A stretch of DNA of 64,000 nt from positions 2,354,427 through 2,418,426 of the forward strand of contig JADCRD010000001.1 of the NCBI GenBank assembly GCA_014946745.1, written 5' to 3'. A program made the position numbers and the translations under genes. Shown here piece by piece: positions 43,417 through 52,268 of this stretch (position 1 is the stretch's first letter; the number at the start of each line of letters is the position of its first letter). Origin of the DNA: Lysobacterales bacterium (lineage in GTDB: Bacteria > Pseudomonadota > Gammaproteobacteria > Xanthomonadales > Xanthomonadaceae). Under the pieces are notes generated by a model that was not told where the DNA came from, ran no database searches, and saw only the letters and a list, made by a program, of their open reading frames with translations.

Positions 43417-46400
43417 ATGGGCCCGGAACCCATCGCCGGCGCCCCGCTCCCCGCCAACGAGGCCGAGCGGCTGGCGTCGCTGCGCGCGGCTGAACTGCTC
43501 GACACGGAAGTGGAGGCGGCGTTCGACGACCTCACGCGCCTCGCGTCCTCGATCTGCGGCACGCCGATCGCGCTAGTGTCGCTGGTCGACGCCCACCGGC
43601 AATGGTTCAAGAGCCGGGTCGGTCTCGATGCAACCGAAACGCCTCGCGAGCTGGCGTTCTGCGCCCATGCGATCCTCGACGACAAGGTGTTGGAGGTCCC
43701 TGACGCCCGCGAAGATCCGCGCTTCCGCGACAACCCGCTGGTCACGGATGCGCCGGCCATCCGCCTGTATGCCGGTGCTCCCTTGCAGGGGCCCGGCGGC
43801 TACCCGATCGGCACCCTGTGCGTTATCGATACCGCAGCGCGTGCCCTGACACCTGCCCAGCGCGAGCAGCTGGCAACGCTGGCCGCGCTGGGCTCGCATC
43901 TGATCGAGGCGCGGCTGGCGCAGAAGCGCGCCGAACGCGGCGAGCGCGCCCTGTCACAGCTGCTGGAGGCGCTGCCCGAAGGGGTGGTCGCCTGCAATGC
44001 CCAGGGTCAACTGAGCCACTGCAACGGCGTGGCCCGGGCCTGGCACGGCTGCGATCCACTGCGCGAGTCGCAGATGGAATGTGCTGAACGCTTCGACCTG
44101 TACGAGGCAGACGGCGAAACGCCGCTCAGCCCCGATCAGATGCCACTCGTACGGGCGTTTCGCGGCGAGGTGCTGCGCGACGTCGAGATCTGCATCCGCG
44201 CGCGCGGCCAACCGCCACGCTTCGTGCTCGCCAGCGGCGGCCCGGTCCTCGACACGCACGGCGTCACCGAAGGCGCCCAGGTGGTGATGCACGACATCAC
44301 CCAACGCCATCTGGCGCAGAGGACGCTGGAAGAAGAGCGCCGTCGTCTGGCCATGGTGCTGGACGGCACCCGCGCCGGCACCTGGGAGTGGAACATCCAG
44401 ACCGGGGAAACGCGCTTCAACGAGCGCTGGGCCGAGATCGTCGGCTATACGCTCGACGAGCTGGCGCCCATCAACATCCAGACCTGGCTTGGCCTGGCGC
44501 ACCCCGACGACCTGACTGAATCCGGGGAGCGCCTGCGGGCCCACTTTCGCGGCGAAACCGAGCAGTACGACTTCGTCTGCCGCATGCGGCACAAGCAGGG
44601 CCGCTGGGTGTGGGTGCACGACCGCGGCCGGGTGCTGTCCCGCGACGCCGAGGGCAAACCCCTGTGGATGGCCGGCACCCATCTCGAAGTCACCGAGCTG
44701 CGTGAGGCCCAGGGCCGCATGGAGCAAGCGCTGGCGCAGCTGCAGTCGATCTTCGCCGGTGCGCTCGACGTCTCGATCATCGCCACCGAGGTGGATGGGA
44801 CCATCCGCCTGTTCAATCCCGGCGCCGAGCGTCTTCTCGGCTATCGCGCTGAGGAACTGGTCGGCCACTGCACGCCCGCGATCCTGCACGATCCCGAAGA
44901 AGTCGAAGCGCGCGGTCGCGAACTGAGCGCCCGCGAGGGCCGCGATATCCAAGGGTTCGAGGTTTTTGCCGACGCCGCCCGGCGCGACGTGGTCGAGACC
45001 CGCCAATGGACCTACATCCGACGCGATGGCGAACGACGCAAGGTGCGACTGTCCGTCAGTGCCATTCGCGACTCGGCGGGACGTCTGGACGGCTTCGTCG
45101 GGATCGCCATCGACCTCACCGAACTGGCCCAGCAGACGCGCGCGCGCGCCGAATCGGAAGACCGTTTCCAGGGCGCCTTCCGGGCGTCCGCTCTGGGGCT
45201 CGCGCTGGTTGCTCCGGACGGCCGTCTGCTGCAGGTCAATCCGGCGCTCTGCGCCATGCTGGGCTACGCCGCCGAGGAGCTGCTGTCCGGCGACTTTCAG
45301 CGGCTCACCCACCCCGACGACGTGGCCATCGATCTGGAGCTGGCCGGACAGACCCTCGCCGGCAAGCTGCCCGGCTACCAGCTGCGCAAACGCTTCATTA
45401 CCCGCCAAGGTGCGACGGTCTGGGCCATGCTGGCGGTCTCCCTGGTGCGGGGCAGCGAAGGCCAGCCGCTGTACTTCGTGTCACAGGTGCTCGACATCAC
45501 CACCCGCGTGCGCGCCGAGGAGGCCCTGCGCGCGAGCGAGGCCAAACTCTCGGAGCTGTTCCGGCTCTCCCCGGTGGGCATCGCCCTGAATCGCATGGAC
45601 GATGGCGCGTTCCTCGAAGCGAACCCCGAGTTCTATCGCATGCTCGGGCATTCGGAGGATCGCTTCCGCAGGCTCAGCTACTGGGACATCACGCCGATCG
45701 AGTACGAGCCGCAGGAGCACGCCCAGCTGGCCAAGCTGCAGTCGCAGGGGCGCTATGGCCCCTACGAGAAGGAGTACATCCACGCCAACGGCCAGCGCAT
45801 CCCGGTGCTGCTGCACGGCGTGCGCTTCCAGCCGGGCGGCAGCGGCGATGTGCTGATCTTGAGCGTGGTCCAGGACATCAGCGAGCGCAAACGTCTGGAG
45901 CGCATCAAGTCCGAGTTCGTCTCCACCGTCAGCCATGAGCTGCGCACGCCCTTGACTTCGATCTCCGGCGCGCTTGACCTGGTCGTCGGCGGCGCGCTCG
46001 GTCAGTTGCCCAGCGAGGCCCACGATCTGCTGCTGCTCGCCCAGCGCAACGCGCGCCGGCTCGGCGCGCTGGTCGGCGACCTGTTGGATCTCGAGAAGCT
46101 GCTGGCGGGCAAGATCAGCCTCAACAAGTCGCTGCAGAACCTCGGCAGTCTGCTGGTGGACACGGTGGCGGCCCTGCAGCCCTACGCCGAGCGCTTCGAG
46201 GTCAAGGTGCAGCTGCAGACGCCAGCGGACGTGCAGCTGAACACCGACCCCGGACGCTTCAGCCAGATCGTGACCAACCTGGTCTCCAACGCGATCAAGT
46301 TCTCGCCGCGCGCCGGGCTCGTGGAAATCTGCACGCGGCTGGTGGATGGTCTGGTCGAGCTGCAGGTGCTCGATCGCGGCCGAGGCGTGCCGGAAGCCTT

Positions 46401-47358
46401 TCGCGATCGGCTCTTCCAGAGCTTCGCCCAGGCCGAAGGCGGCACCGACCGGAATCAGGAAGGCACGGGCCTGGGCCTTGCGATCAGCCGCGAGCTGACC
46501 GGCCGCCTCGGCGGTGAGATCGGCTACGAGCCGCGCGAAGAGGGTGGCAGCTGCTTCTGGCTGCGCCTGCCGGTGATGCCGGACAGCCACCCCGCGCCGC
46601 CGTCAGCGACTCGCCCATGCGTATTGGTGGTCGAGGACGACCCTGACGTGGCCGCGGTGCTGAGCCTGTTGCTCGAGCGCGAAGGCTTCGAGTCGCTGCA
46701 TGCCGACAGCATCGAGTCGGCCAAGGCTCAAGTGGCTGTGGCCAAGGTGCAGGCGATCACACTGGATCTGTCGCTGGGCGAAGAGCGCGGCGAGGATCTG
46801 CTGGAATGGCTGCGCAGCACGCCGGAGACCACAGAGCTGCCGGTGCTCGTCGTCAGCGGCCAGGCGGACCGCCTGTCGGGGCCGGACCCGAACACCGCAC
46901 GCATGCAGAAGCCGCTGAGGATTCCCGCGTTGACCGGCACGCTGCACGCCCTCATCGGTCGCAGGACAAGCCGCGAGCACACCCAGATCCTGTGCATCGA
47001 GGACGACGAGGACAGCCTGAAACAGATCGCCGCCGCACTCAGTCCTTTGGGCGAAATCACCTTCGCACGCAACCTGGCGCAGGCGCGCGCGGTGATCAAG
47101 GCGCGCCGGTTCGACCTGGTGGTGCTCGACCTGATGCTGCCGGACGGCGACGGGCGCAGCCTGCTGCCACTGCTGCCGATGGATTCGGCCCCGCCGGTGC
47201 TGGTGTTGAGCGAACAGGCACTGAGCCCGGACGCCACGCTGCAATTCGCCGCGGTGCTCGGCAAGTCGAGCACCGCCAAGGCGCGTCTGGCCGAGGTCGG
47301 CCGCCTGCTGCTGAGCCCGCAACGAAGAGAACCACGAACCCCGGGGAGTCCGCCATGA
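43417..47358 (+). CDS. Large hybrid histidine kinase (GAF-PASx5-HisKA-HATPase-REC-REC)
   Basis: 1313-residue cytoplasmic sensor kinase. A GAF domain at about 25-170 (LVSLVDAHRQWFKSRVGLDA, FCAHAILDD) is followed by PAS-like domains (about 185-300, 310-430, 440-560, 575-690, 700-820), HisKA with SHELRTPLTSI at about 845, HATPase (LVSNAIKFSPRAG, GTGLGLAISREL), then two REC domains: the first (VVEDDPDVAAVLSL, ITLDLSLGEERG, MQKPLR) and the second (CIEDDEDSLKQI, VVLDLMLPDGDGRSL, VLGKSS). There is no Hpt domain. Heavy PAS content implies multi-input sensing. It overlaps the response-regulator gene by 4 bases. ATG 43417 begins before the GAF domain; the same frame is open upstream only as a shadow of the HDOD gene. 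Confidence 0.92.
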   Translation: MGPEPIAGAPLPANEAERLASLRAAELLDTEVEAAFDDLTRLASSICGTPIALVSLVDAHRQWFKSRVGLDATETPRELAFCAHAILDDKVLEVPDAREDPRFRDNPLVTDAPAIRLYAGAPLQGPGGYPIGTLCVIDTAARALTPAQREQLATLAALGSHLIEARLAQKRAERGERALSQLLEALPEGVVACNAQGQLSHCNGVARAWHGCDPLRESQMECAERFDLYEADGETPLSPDQMPLVRAFRGEVLRDVEICIRARGQPPRFVLASGGPVLDTHGVTEGAQVVMHDITQRHLAQRTLEEERRRLAMVLDGTRAGTWEWNIQTGETRFNERWAEIVGYTLDELAPINIQTWLGLAHPDDLTESGERLRAHFRGETEQYDFVCRMRHKQGRWVWVHDRGRVLSRDAEGKPLWMAGTHLEVTELREAQGRMEQALAQLQSIFAGALDVSIIATEVDGTIRLFNPGAERLLGYRAEELVGHCTPAILHDPEEVEARGRELSAREGRDIQGFEVFADAARRDVVETRQWTYIRRDGERRKVRLSVSAIRDSAGRLDGFVGIAIDLTELAQQTRARAESEDRFQGAFRASALGLALVAPDGRLLQVNPALCAMLGYAAEELLSGDFQRLTHPDDVAIDLELAGQTLAGKLPGYQLRKRFITRQGATVWAMLAVSLVRGSEGQPLYFVSQVLDITTRVRAEEALRASEAKLSELFRLSPVGIALNRMDDGAFLEANPEFYRMLGHSEDRFRRLSYWDITPIEYEPQEHAQLAKLQSQGRYGPYEKEYIHANGQRIPVLLHGVRFQPGGSGDVLILSVVQDISERKRLERIKSEFVSTVSHELRTPLTSISGALDLVVGGALGQLPSEAHDLLLLAQRNARRLGALVGDLLDLEKLLAGKISLNKSLQNLGSLLVDTVAALQPYAERFEVKVQLQTPADVQLNTDPGRFSQIVTNLVSNAIKFSPRAGLVEICTRLVDGLVELQVLDRGRGVPEAFRDRLFQSFAQAEGGTDRNQEGTGLGLAISRELTGRLGGEIGYEPREEGGSCFWLRLPVMPDSHPAPPSATRPCVLVVEDDPDVAAVLSLLLEREGFESLHADSIESAKAQVAVAKVQAITLDLSLGEERGEDLLEWLRSTPETTELPVLVVSGQADRLSGPDPNTARMQKPLRIPALTGTLHALIGRRTSREHTQILCIEDDEDSLKQIAAALSPLGEITFARNLAQARAVIKARRFDLVVLDLMLPDGDGRSLLPLLPMDSAPPVLVLSEQALSPDATLQFAAVLGKSSTAKARLAEVGRLLLSPQRREPRTPGSPP

Positions 47359-47768
47359 GCGGCGACAAAGGACAGGGCCTTCGCCTTCTGCATGTCGAAG
47401 ACGATCCCGCCATCCGCGCCATCGCCCGTATCGCGCTGACCCAGGTCGGTCAGTTCACCCTGCAGTCGTGTGCGAGCGGCGCGGAAGCCTTGGAGATCGG
47501 CCCAAGCTACGATCCGCATGTCCTGCTGCTTGACGTGATGATGCCCGGCATGGACGGGCCGACCACGCTGCGCGGACTCGCCCAGCGCATGTCGCTCGAA
47601 CATCGGCTGGTGATGTTCATGACCGCCAAGGTGCAGCCCTGCGATATCGAGCGCTATCGGGAAGAGGGCGCGCAGGGCGTGATCATCAAGCCCTTCGATG
47701 CGATGCGCCTGTACCGGACGGTGCTGGATGAATGGGATGCGCTGCGCGAGCGGCGAAGCCGGGCTTGA
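47355..47768 (+). CDS. Single-domain response regulator
   Basis: 137-residue CheY-like REC domain with no output. Key residues: acidic pair in HVEDDPAIRAIARIAL, phospho-acceptor Asp in HVLLLDVMMPGMDGPTT, the Thr in VMFMTAKVQP and the lysine in VIIKPFDAMRLY. The C-terminal tail is arginine-rich. It most likely acts as a phosphate shuttle or target of the overlapping hybrid kinase. Its sequence is also the closest visible relative of the degraded receiver at 3624-3926. Confidence 0.92.
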   Translation: MSGDKGQGLRLLHVEDDPAIRAIARIALTQVGQFTLQSCASGAEALEIGPSYDPHVLLLDVMMPGMDGPTTLRGLAQRMSLEHRLVMFMTAKVQPCDIERYREEGAQGVIIKPFDAMRLYRTVLDEWDALRERRSRA

Positions 47769-47775
47769 CGCCCCG

Positions 47776-47793
47776 CAGTCGCTGCAGCGACTG
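47776..47793. terminator. Palindrome between convergent genes
   Basis: CAGTCGCTGCAGCGACTG is a perfect palindrome just after the response-regulator stop, 80 bases from the convergent folK end. No T tract. Confidence 0.35.
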
Positions 47794-47871
47794 ACATCCG
47801 AGTCGCTTCAGGAGAGACCCGAATCGCGGCAGCTGCGTTGGCAACCCGCTTACCTGCTGCAGCGCAGGCTC

Positions 47872-48363
47872 CTAGCCGCCCTCGAGGGTCAGCGCGTCGA
47901 GTGAAGGAGACGCCAGCCCACTACGCCGCCAGAGCGCATCCAGGCGACAGCCCTGCACCGGGTCGATGTATTCCGGCACCAGATCCACCAGCGGCTTGAG
48001 CACGAAGGCATGCTTCAGCTCGGGCCGCGGCAGCTGCAGGTTTCCTGGCCCCTCCAGCACCAGCGCATCGAAATAGACGATGTCGACGTCGAGCGTGCGC
48101 GAGGAAAAACGGGGTACATCGCGGCGGCGGCCGTTGGCATCTTCAAGCGCGTGCAGCCAGTCATTGAGCGCGAAAGGGTCGAGATCGCTGTCGATGGCAG
48201 CCGCCGCGTTGAGGAAATCCGGCCCCTCGAAACCGACGGCAGGCGTGCGATACACCGGCGAGAAGCGCGCACCGGGAAAGCGCTGACGCAAGGCCTCGGC
48301 CGCGGCTCGCAGGTAGCGCTCGGGCTGCTGGTTGCTGCCGAGGCTGAGCAGGGCGAGGCTCAT
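47872..48363 (-). CDS. folK: HPPK, 2-amino-4-hydroxy-6-hydroxymethyldihydropteridine pyrophosphokinase
   Basis: 163-residue folate-pathway enzyme transferring pyrophosphate from ATP to hydroxymethyldihydropterin. It begins MSLALLSLGSNQQPERYLRA, the LGSN substrate motif, and contains FSPVYRTPAVGFEGPDFLNA, VPRFSSRTLDVDIVYFDALV (the R-x-DxD ATP/Mg2+ motif) and LPRPELKHAFVLKPLVDLVP (H-x-RxFVLxPL-like). Length and motif order match HPPK. The start overlaps the folB stop by 4 bases (ATGA), so folB-folK are coupled. Confidence 0.95.
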   Translation of the reverse strand: MSLALLSLGSNQQPERYLRAAAEALRQRFPGARFSPVYRTPAVGFEGPDFLNAAAAIDSDLDPFALNDWLHALEDANGRRRDVPRFSSRTLDVDIVYFDALVLEGPGNLQLPRPELKHAFVLKPLVDLVPEYIDPVQGCRLDALWRRSGLASPSLDALTLEGG

Positions 48364-48725
48364 GCGCTGGCGTTGATGCGGCTGCGCTCGATCAGCACGC
48401 CAACCGCACGCGCGCCGCGCACCGCGCCTGGCTTCGAGAGCTTCAAGCGCACGTGGCTGACCTTGAACTCATCGAGGATGATCGCCGCACAGCGCTCAGC
48501 CAGGGTTTCCACGAGGCCGAAGCCCGACTCGCCGACAAACTGCATCAGGCGCTTGCTGACGGCCTTGTAATCGAGAGTGTCGCGGATGTCGTCCGACGCT
48601 GCCGGCACGCGGTTGTCAAAGGCCATCTCGATGTCGAGCACGATCGGCTGGCGGATGCGCCGCTCCCAGTCGTAGATGCCGATCAGGCACTCGATCTCGA
48701 GCGCCTCGATGAAAACCTTGTCCAT
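48360..48725 (-). CDS. folB: Dihydroneopterin aldolase
   Basis: 121-residue pterin enzyme converting dihydroneopterin to hydroxymethyldihydropterin, the substrate of FolK encoded next. Consensus regions are IEALEIECLIGIYDWERRI, QPIVLDIEMAFDNRVPAASD, LDYKAVSKRLMQFV and LVETLAERCAAIILDEF, plus VRLKLSKPGAVRGARAVGV. ATG 48725 was chosen over the upstream frame because the MDKVFIEALEI start is standard. Lies between tsaD upstream and folK downstream on the minus strand. Confidence 0.95.
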   Translation of the reverse strand: MDKVFIEALEIECLIGIYDWERRIRQPIVLDIEMAFDNRVPAASDDIRDTLDYKAVSKRLMQFVGESGFGLVETLAERCAAIILDEFKVSHVRLKLSKPGAVRGARAVGVLIERSRINASA

Positions 48726-48768
48726 GCGGAGTCCTGGTGTGGGGGCGAGCAGCGCGGGCGCACTTGGC

Positions 48769-49782
48769 TCAGGCGGCCGGCAAGCCTGCCATATCCCAGC
48801 GTGGCCGCACGGTGAGCGCATCGGCCTCGCGCTGGCCCGCAGCCAGCCGCAGCGCCCCCGCAAAAGCGATCATCGCGCCGTTGTCGGTGCAGAACTCCGG
48901 ACGCGGAAAGCTGACCTTGACCTTGCGCCGCCGGCTCAGCTCATTCATCCGCGCGCGCAGGCGGCGATTGGCGCCCACACCTCCAGCGACCACCAGCGTC
49001 TTCGCGCCGGTGGCCTTGAGCGCGCGCTCGCACTTGATCGCCAGCGTCTCGACCACGGCCTCCTCGAAGCCGCGCGCAATGTCCGCGCGGGTCTGTGCGC
49101 TCTGGTCCGACTGCTGCCAGGCCAGCAGCACCTGGGTCTTAAGGCCCGAGAAACTGAATTCGAGGCCCGGCCGGTCGGTCATCGGCCGCGAAAAGGTGAA
49201 CCGCCCCGGATCGCCGGATTCCGCCAGCTTCGCCAGCTCGGGTCCACCCGGATACGGCAGGCCCAGCAGCTTGGCGGTCTTGTCGAAGGCCTCGCCGGCG
49301 GCGTCGTCCAGGGTCTCACCGAGCAGGCGATATACGCCGATGCGCTCGACTTCGACCAGCTGACTGTGGCCGCCGGACACGAGCAAGGCCACGAACGGCG
49401 GCTGCGGCGCATCCGCTTCGAGCAGCGGGGCCAGCAGATGGCCCTCCATGTGGTGCACGCCGATCGCCGGCAGGCCCAGCGACCAGGCGATGGCGCGGCC
49501 GGTGGCGGCGCCTACCAGCAAAGCGCCGACCAGTCCGGGGCCTGCGGTGTAGGCCACGCCGTCGAGGTCGGCAATCCGCAGCCCGGCCTCATCCAGACAC
49601 GTACGGATCAGCGGCAGCAGCTTGCGCACATGGTCACGGCTGGCCAGCTCGGGCACCACCCCACCGTAGTCCGCATGCAGCCGCACCTGGCTGTACAGGG
49701 CATGGGCGAGCAGGCCGCGTTCGTGGCGGTAGATGGCCACGCCGGTCTCGTCGCAAGAGGTTTCGATGCCGAGCACATTCAT
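48769..49782 (-). CDS. tsaD: tRNA N6-threonylcarbamoyladenosine synthase subunit TsaD
   Basis: 337-residue ASKHA-fold enzyme that, with TsaB and TsaE, installs t6A37 on ANN-decoding tRNAs. It begins [18 protein letters not shown], and holds the metal-binding [11 protein letters not shown] histidines (GVHHMEGH), [30 protein letters not shown] and the C-terminal [12 protein letters not shown] and [12 protein letters not shown]. Length and spacing match the family. It is divergent from rpsU, a classic arrangement in proteobacteria. Not followed by another t6A gene in the window. Confidence 0.97.
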   Translation of the reverse strand: MNVLGIETSCDETGVAIYRHERGLLAHALYSQVRLHADYGGVVPELASRDHVRKLLPLIRTCLDEAGLRIADLDGVAYTAGPGLVGALLVGAATGRAIAWSLGLPAIGVHHMEGHLLAPLLEADAPQPPFVALLVSGGHSQLVEVERIGVYRLLGETLDDAAGEAFDKTAKLLGLPYPGGPELAKLAESGDPGRFTFSRPMTDRPGLEFSFSGLKTQVLLAWQQSDQSAQTRADIARGFEEAVVETLAIKCERALKATGAKTLVVAGGVGANRRLRARMNELSRRRKVKVSFPRPEFCTDNGAMIAFAGALRLAAGQREADALTVRPRWDMAGLPAA

Positions 49783-49811
49783 GGGGCAGAAGATGCAGAT
49801 CGGGCCCCGGA

Positions 49812-49841
49812 TTGCAAGGGCGTTGGAAGGCCGCGTATCAT
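49812..49841 (+). promoter_or_regulatory. Putative rpsU promoter
   Basis: TTGCAA at 49812-49817 and TATCAT at 49836-49841 are separated by 18 bases, close to sigma-70 spacing. The -10 box sits in the palindrome CCGCGTAT-CATACGCGG, which might bind a repressor or be coincidental. It lies 84 bases before the rpsU ATG and divergent from tsaD. Confidence 0.45.
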
Positions 49842-49924
49842 ACGCGGCTCCCCGCCCCCGCATTGCGCGCATCAACCGCGCGGGCAGTGTCGCGGGGGCC
49901 CACCGAATCAGCACCGGAGATCCC

Positions 49925-50140
49925 ATGCCCAGCGTCAAAGTCCGCGAAAACGAGCCGTTCGAGTTTGCCCTGCGTCGCTTCAAGCGCACCTGCGAAAAGG
50001 CCGGCGTTCTGGCCGAGACCCGCAAGCGCGAGTTCTATGAGAAGCCGACCCAGGAGCGCAAGCGCAAGGCGGCCGCCGCGGTCAAGCGCCATCTGCGTCG
50101 CGTCAGCCGCGACGTCACCAAGCGCCGTCGCCTCTACTGA
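49925..50140 (+). CDS. rpsU: 30S ribosomal protein S21
   Basis: 71-residue small basic ribosomal protein, [20 protein letters not shown] then [31 protein letters not shown] and the arginine-rich C-terminus [17 protein letters not shown]21 takes part in translation initiation. Start ATG 49925 follows GGAGATCCC-type spacing. In many relatives rpsU precedes yqeY, dnaG and rpoD; here yqeY follows but dnaG is absent. Confidence 0.98.
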   Translation: MPSVKVRENEPFEFALRRFKRTCEKAGVLAETRKREFYEKPTQERKRKAAAAVKRHLRRVSRDVTKRRRLY

Positions 50141-50191
50141 GGCGTCGCCCGGTCCGCGCGGCCGGGGCTTGAGTCCGTTCAGGGTATCCGG

Positions 50192-50223
50192 AGCCGGTGT
50201 TGCGCAAGCGACACCGGCTTTTC
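50192..50223 (+). terminator. Rho-independent terminator of rpsU
   Basis: The arms AGCCGGTGT and ACACCGGCT flank a 10-base loop and are followed by TTTTCC, 52 bases after the rpsU stop. Confidence 0.85.
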
Positions 50224-50239
50224 CTGTTTGCGCCATTTG

Positions 50240-50375
50240 TGACGCCGCAGCCGCGTCACCGTTTGTGCCGTCGTGGCGCTGCATCGGCGCCACCTGCTTT
50301 ACGTCGTCCGTGGCGCCGAGTCGGCGCCGTCTGTTGAAGCCATTTGTGGCGCTGCATCGGCACCATTCGCGTCCT
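50240..50375. repeat. Short palindromic repeats between rpsU and yqeY
   Basis: Repeated units of the form (C/T)ATTTGTG or TGGCGC followed by TGCATCGGCGCCA or GCCGAGTCGGCGCC appear three to four times, each able to form a GGCGC/GCGCC stem. The yqeY gene begins 50 bases later. Confidence 0.6.
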
Positions 50376-50425
50376 CCTTCGGCCGCTGCCACGCGCAGCC
50401 GCCCTCCCCCATCCCGAGGTGATAC

Positions 50426-50872
50426 ATGAGCCTGAAACTGCGTCTGACCGATGACATGAAGGCCGCCATGAAGGGCGGCGACAAGGAGCGCCTGGCGGTG
50501 ATCCGTCTGGTCAATGCCGCGATCAAGCAGCGCGAGGTCGACGAGCGCATCCAGCTCGACGATGCCCAGGTGCTGTCAGTGCTGGAGAAAATGATCAAGC
50601 AGCGCCGCGACTCGGTCAGCCAGTACGAGTCCGCCGGACGCGAAGATCTCGCCGCGCAGGAGCGCTTCGAGATCGAGGTCATCCAGGCCTACATGCCGCA
50701 GGCGCTCGGCGAGACCGAGATCGACGCGCTGATCGAGGCGGCCATCGCTGAAACCGGCGCCAGCAGCGGCCGCGACATGGGCAAGGTGGTGGGCGCGCTG
50801 AAGCCGAAGGTGGCCGGCCGCGCCGACATGGGCGCGGTGTCGGCCCGCATCAAGGCGCGTCTGGGCGGCTGA
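50426..50872 (+). CDS. yqeY: GatB/YqeY-domain protein
   Basis: 148-residue protein of the GatB/YqeY family: MSLKLRLTDDMKAAMKGGDK, RLVNAAIKQREVDERIQLDD, KMIKQRRDSVSQYESAGRED and LPQALGETEIDALI-like MPQALGETEIDALIEAAIA. The C-terminal helical domain resembles the tail of the Asp/Glu amidotransferase GatB and binds tRNA in related proteins, but YqeY function is not settled. Neighbour of rpsU, as in many proteobacteria. Confidence 0.93.
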   Translation: MSLKLRLTDDMKAAMKGGDKERLAVIRLVNAAIKQREVDERIQLDDAQVLSVLEKMIKQRRDSVSQYESAGREDLAAQERFEIEVIQAYMPQALGETEIDALIEAAIAETGASSGRDMGKVVGALKPKVAGRADMGAVSARIKARLGG

Positions 50873-50892
50873 GGCCGCTCGGCGCCACCGAC

Positions 50893-52152
50893 TTGAGCGC
50901 ATCCGCACCCGACAACGGCCCCGACCACGGGGCCACTGCCAGCGCGCCGCCAGCCAGGCGGCGCGCGGCGCTGCTGTTCATCTTCATCACCGTCGCGCTG
51001 GACATCCTCGCGCTGGGTCTGATCATCCCGATCCTGCCCAAGCTGATTCTGGAGTTCAGTCAGGGCGACTCGGCCCGCGCGGCCACCCTGTACGGCCTGT
51101 TCGCGGTCGCCTTCGCGGCCATGCAGTTTCTGGCCTCGCCGGTGCTAGGTGCCCTGTCCGACCGCTTCGGTCGGCGCCCAGTCATCCTGCTGTCGAACCT
51201 TGGGCTCGGGCTCGACTACATCCTGATGGCGCTGGCCCCCAGCCTGTGGTGGCTGTTGATCGGCCGCCTGCTCGCCGGCATCACCGCCGCCAGCATCACC
51301 ACGGCGAACGCCTACATCGCCGACGTCACTCCGCCGGAGAAGCGCGCCGCCGGTTTCGGCATCCTCGGCGCCGCCTTCGGACTCGGCTTTGTGATCGGTC
51401 CGGCGCTGGGCGGCGTGCTTGGCAGCATCGACCTGCGCCTGCCCTTCTGGGTCGCGGCGGGCTTGAGCCTCGCCAACTTCGTCTACGGCTGGCTGATCCT
51501 TCCGGAATCGCTGCCCGCCGAACATCGTCGACCTTTCGCCTGGCGCGGGGCGAATCCTCTGGGCGCGCTCCGGTTCCTGCGTGCGCATCCGGGCGTGCCG
51601 GTGCTGGCCGGCGGCCTGTTCCTGAGCCAGCTGGCGCACATGGCCCTGCCGGCGGCCTTCGTGCTGTATGCCAACTACCGCTACGGCTGGGACGAACGCC
51701 AGGTCGGTCTCGCCCTGGCCCTCGTCGGCATCTGCTCGGCGATCGTGCAGGCCGGGCTGGTGCGCCGTGTCATCCCGCGCATCGGTGAGCGCCGCGGCCT
51801 GCTGTTCGGCCTCGGCATGGGCGCGCTGGGTTTCGCCATCTACGGCATCGCCTCCGAGGGCTGGATCCTGCTGCTCGGCGTGCCAGTGATGGCGCTCTGG
51901 GGCTTTGCCATGCCCTCGGCGCAGGGGCTGCTGACCCGCCACGTCGAGGCCGAAGCCCAGGGCCGACTGCAGGGCGCACTGACCAGCCTGACCGGCATCG
52001 CCGGCATCATCGGCCCGCTGATGTTCAGCCAGATCCTGGCTGCGGCAATCGGGCCGCTGAAGGCCTCGGGCGTACCCGGCGCGCCGTTCTTGCTGGCGGC
52101 GGTGCTGTTGGCAGGCGCGGCGCTGATGGTGCAGGCGCGCGTTCGAAGCTGA
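50893..52152 (+). CDS. MFS drug/efflux transporter (TetA-like)
   Basis: 419-residue inner-membrane permease with 12 predicted transmembrane helices. Helix 1 begins LLFIFITVALDILALGLIIP, the motif A loop is GALSDRFGRRPVIL, and motif C-like FGILGAAFGLGFVIGPALGG is in helix 5, as in TetA/Bcr-type proton antiporters; ANAYIADVTPPEKRAAGFG is a TetA signature. Residues KRxAxG and lack of a fused extra domain suggest a drug or metabolite exporter. The TTG start at 50893, 20 bases after yqeY, gives the family N-terminus; no stronger start is nearby. Confidence 0.85.
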   Translation: MSASAPDNGPDHGATASAPPARRRAALLFIFITVALDILALGLIIPILPKLILEFSQGDSARAATLYGLFAVAFAAMQFLASPVLGALSDRFGRRPVILLSNLGLGLDYILMALAPSLWWLLIGRLLAGITAASITTANAYIADVTPPEKRAAGFGILGAAFGLGFVIGPALGGVLGSIDLRLPFWVAAGLSLANFVYGWLILPESLPAEHRRPFAWRGANPLGALRFLRAHPGVPVLAGGLFLSQLAHMALPAAFVLYANYRYGWDERQVGLALALVGICSAIVQAGLVRRVIPRIGERRGLLFGLGMGALGFAIYGIASEGWILLLGVPVMALWGFAMPSAQGLLTRHVEAEAQGRLQGALTSLTGIAGIIGPLMFSQILAAAIGPLKASGVPGAPFLLAAVLLAGAALMVQARVRS

Positions 52153-52268
52153 ACGGCGACGGGCGGGCCCCACTGTCCGCCCAACCCCGCGCAGGCGCAT
52201 CCTCCGTATCCGGTCGCCGTCGACGCACCCCGCGCCGGCATTGTCCGAACACCGATTGGAGGTCCACG

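Noticed and set aside
43954-45408. A 484-residue minus-strand frame opposite the hybrid kinase
   Set aside because: Shadow of the PAS-rich kinase; no start signal or domain.
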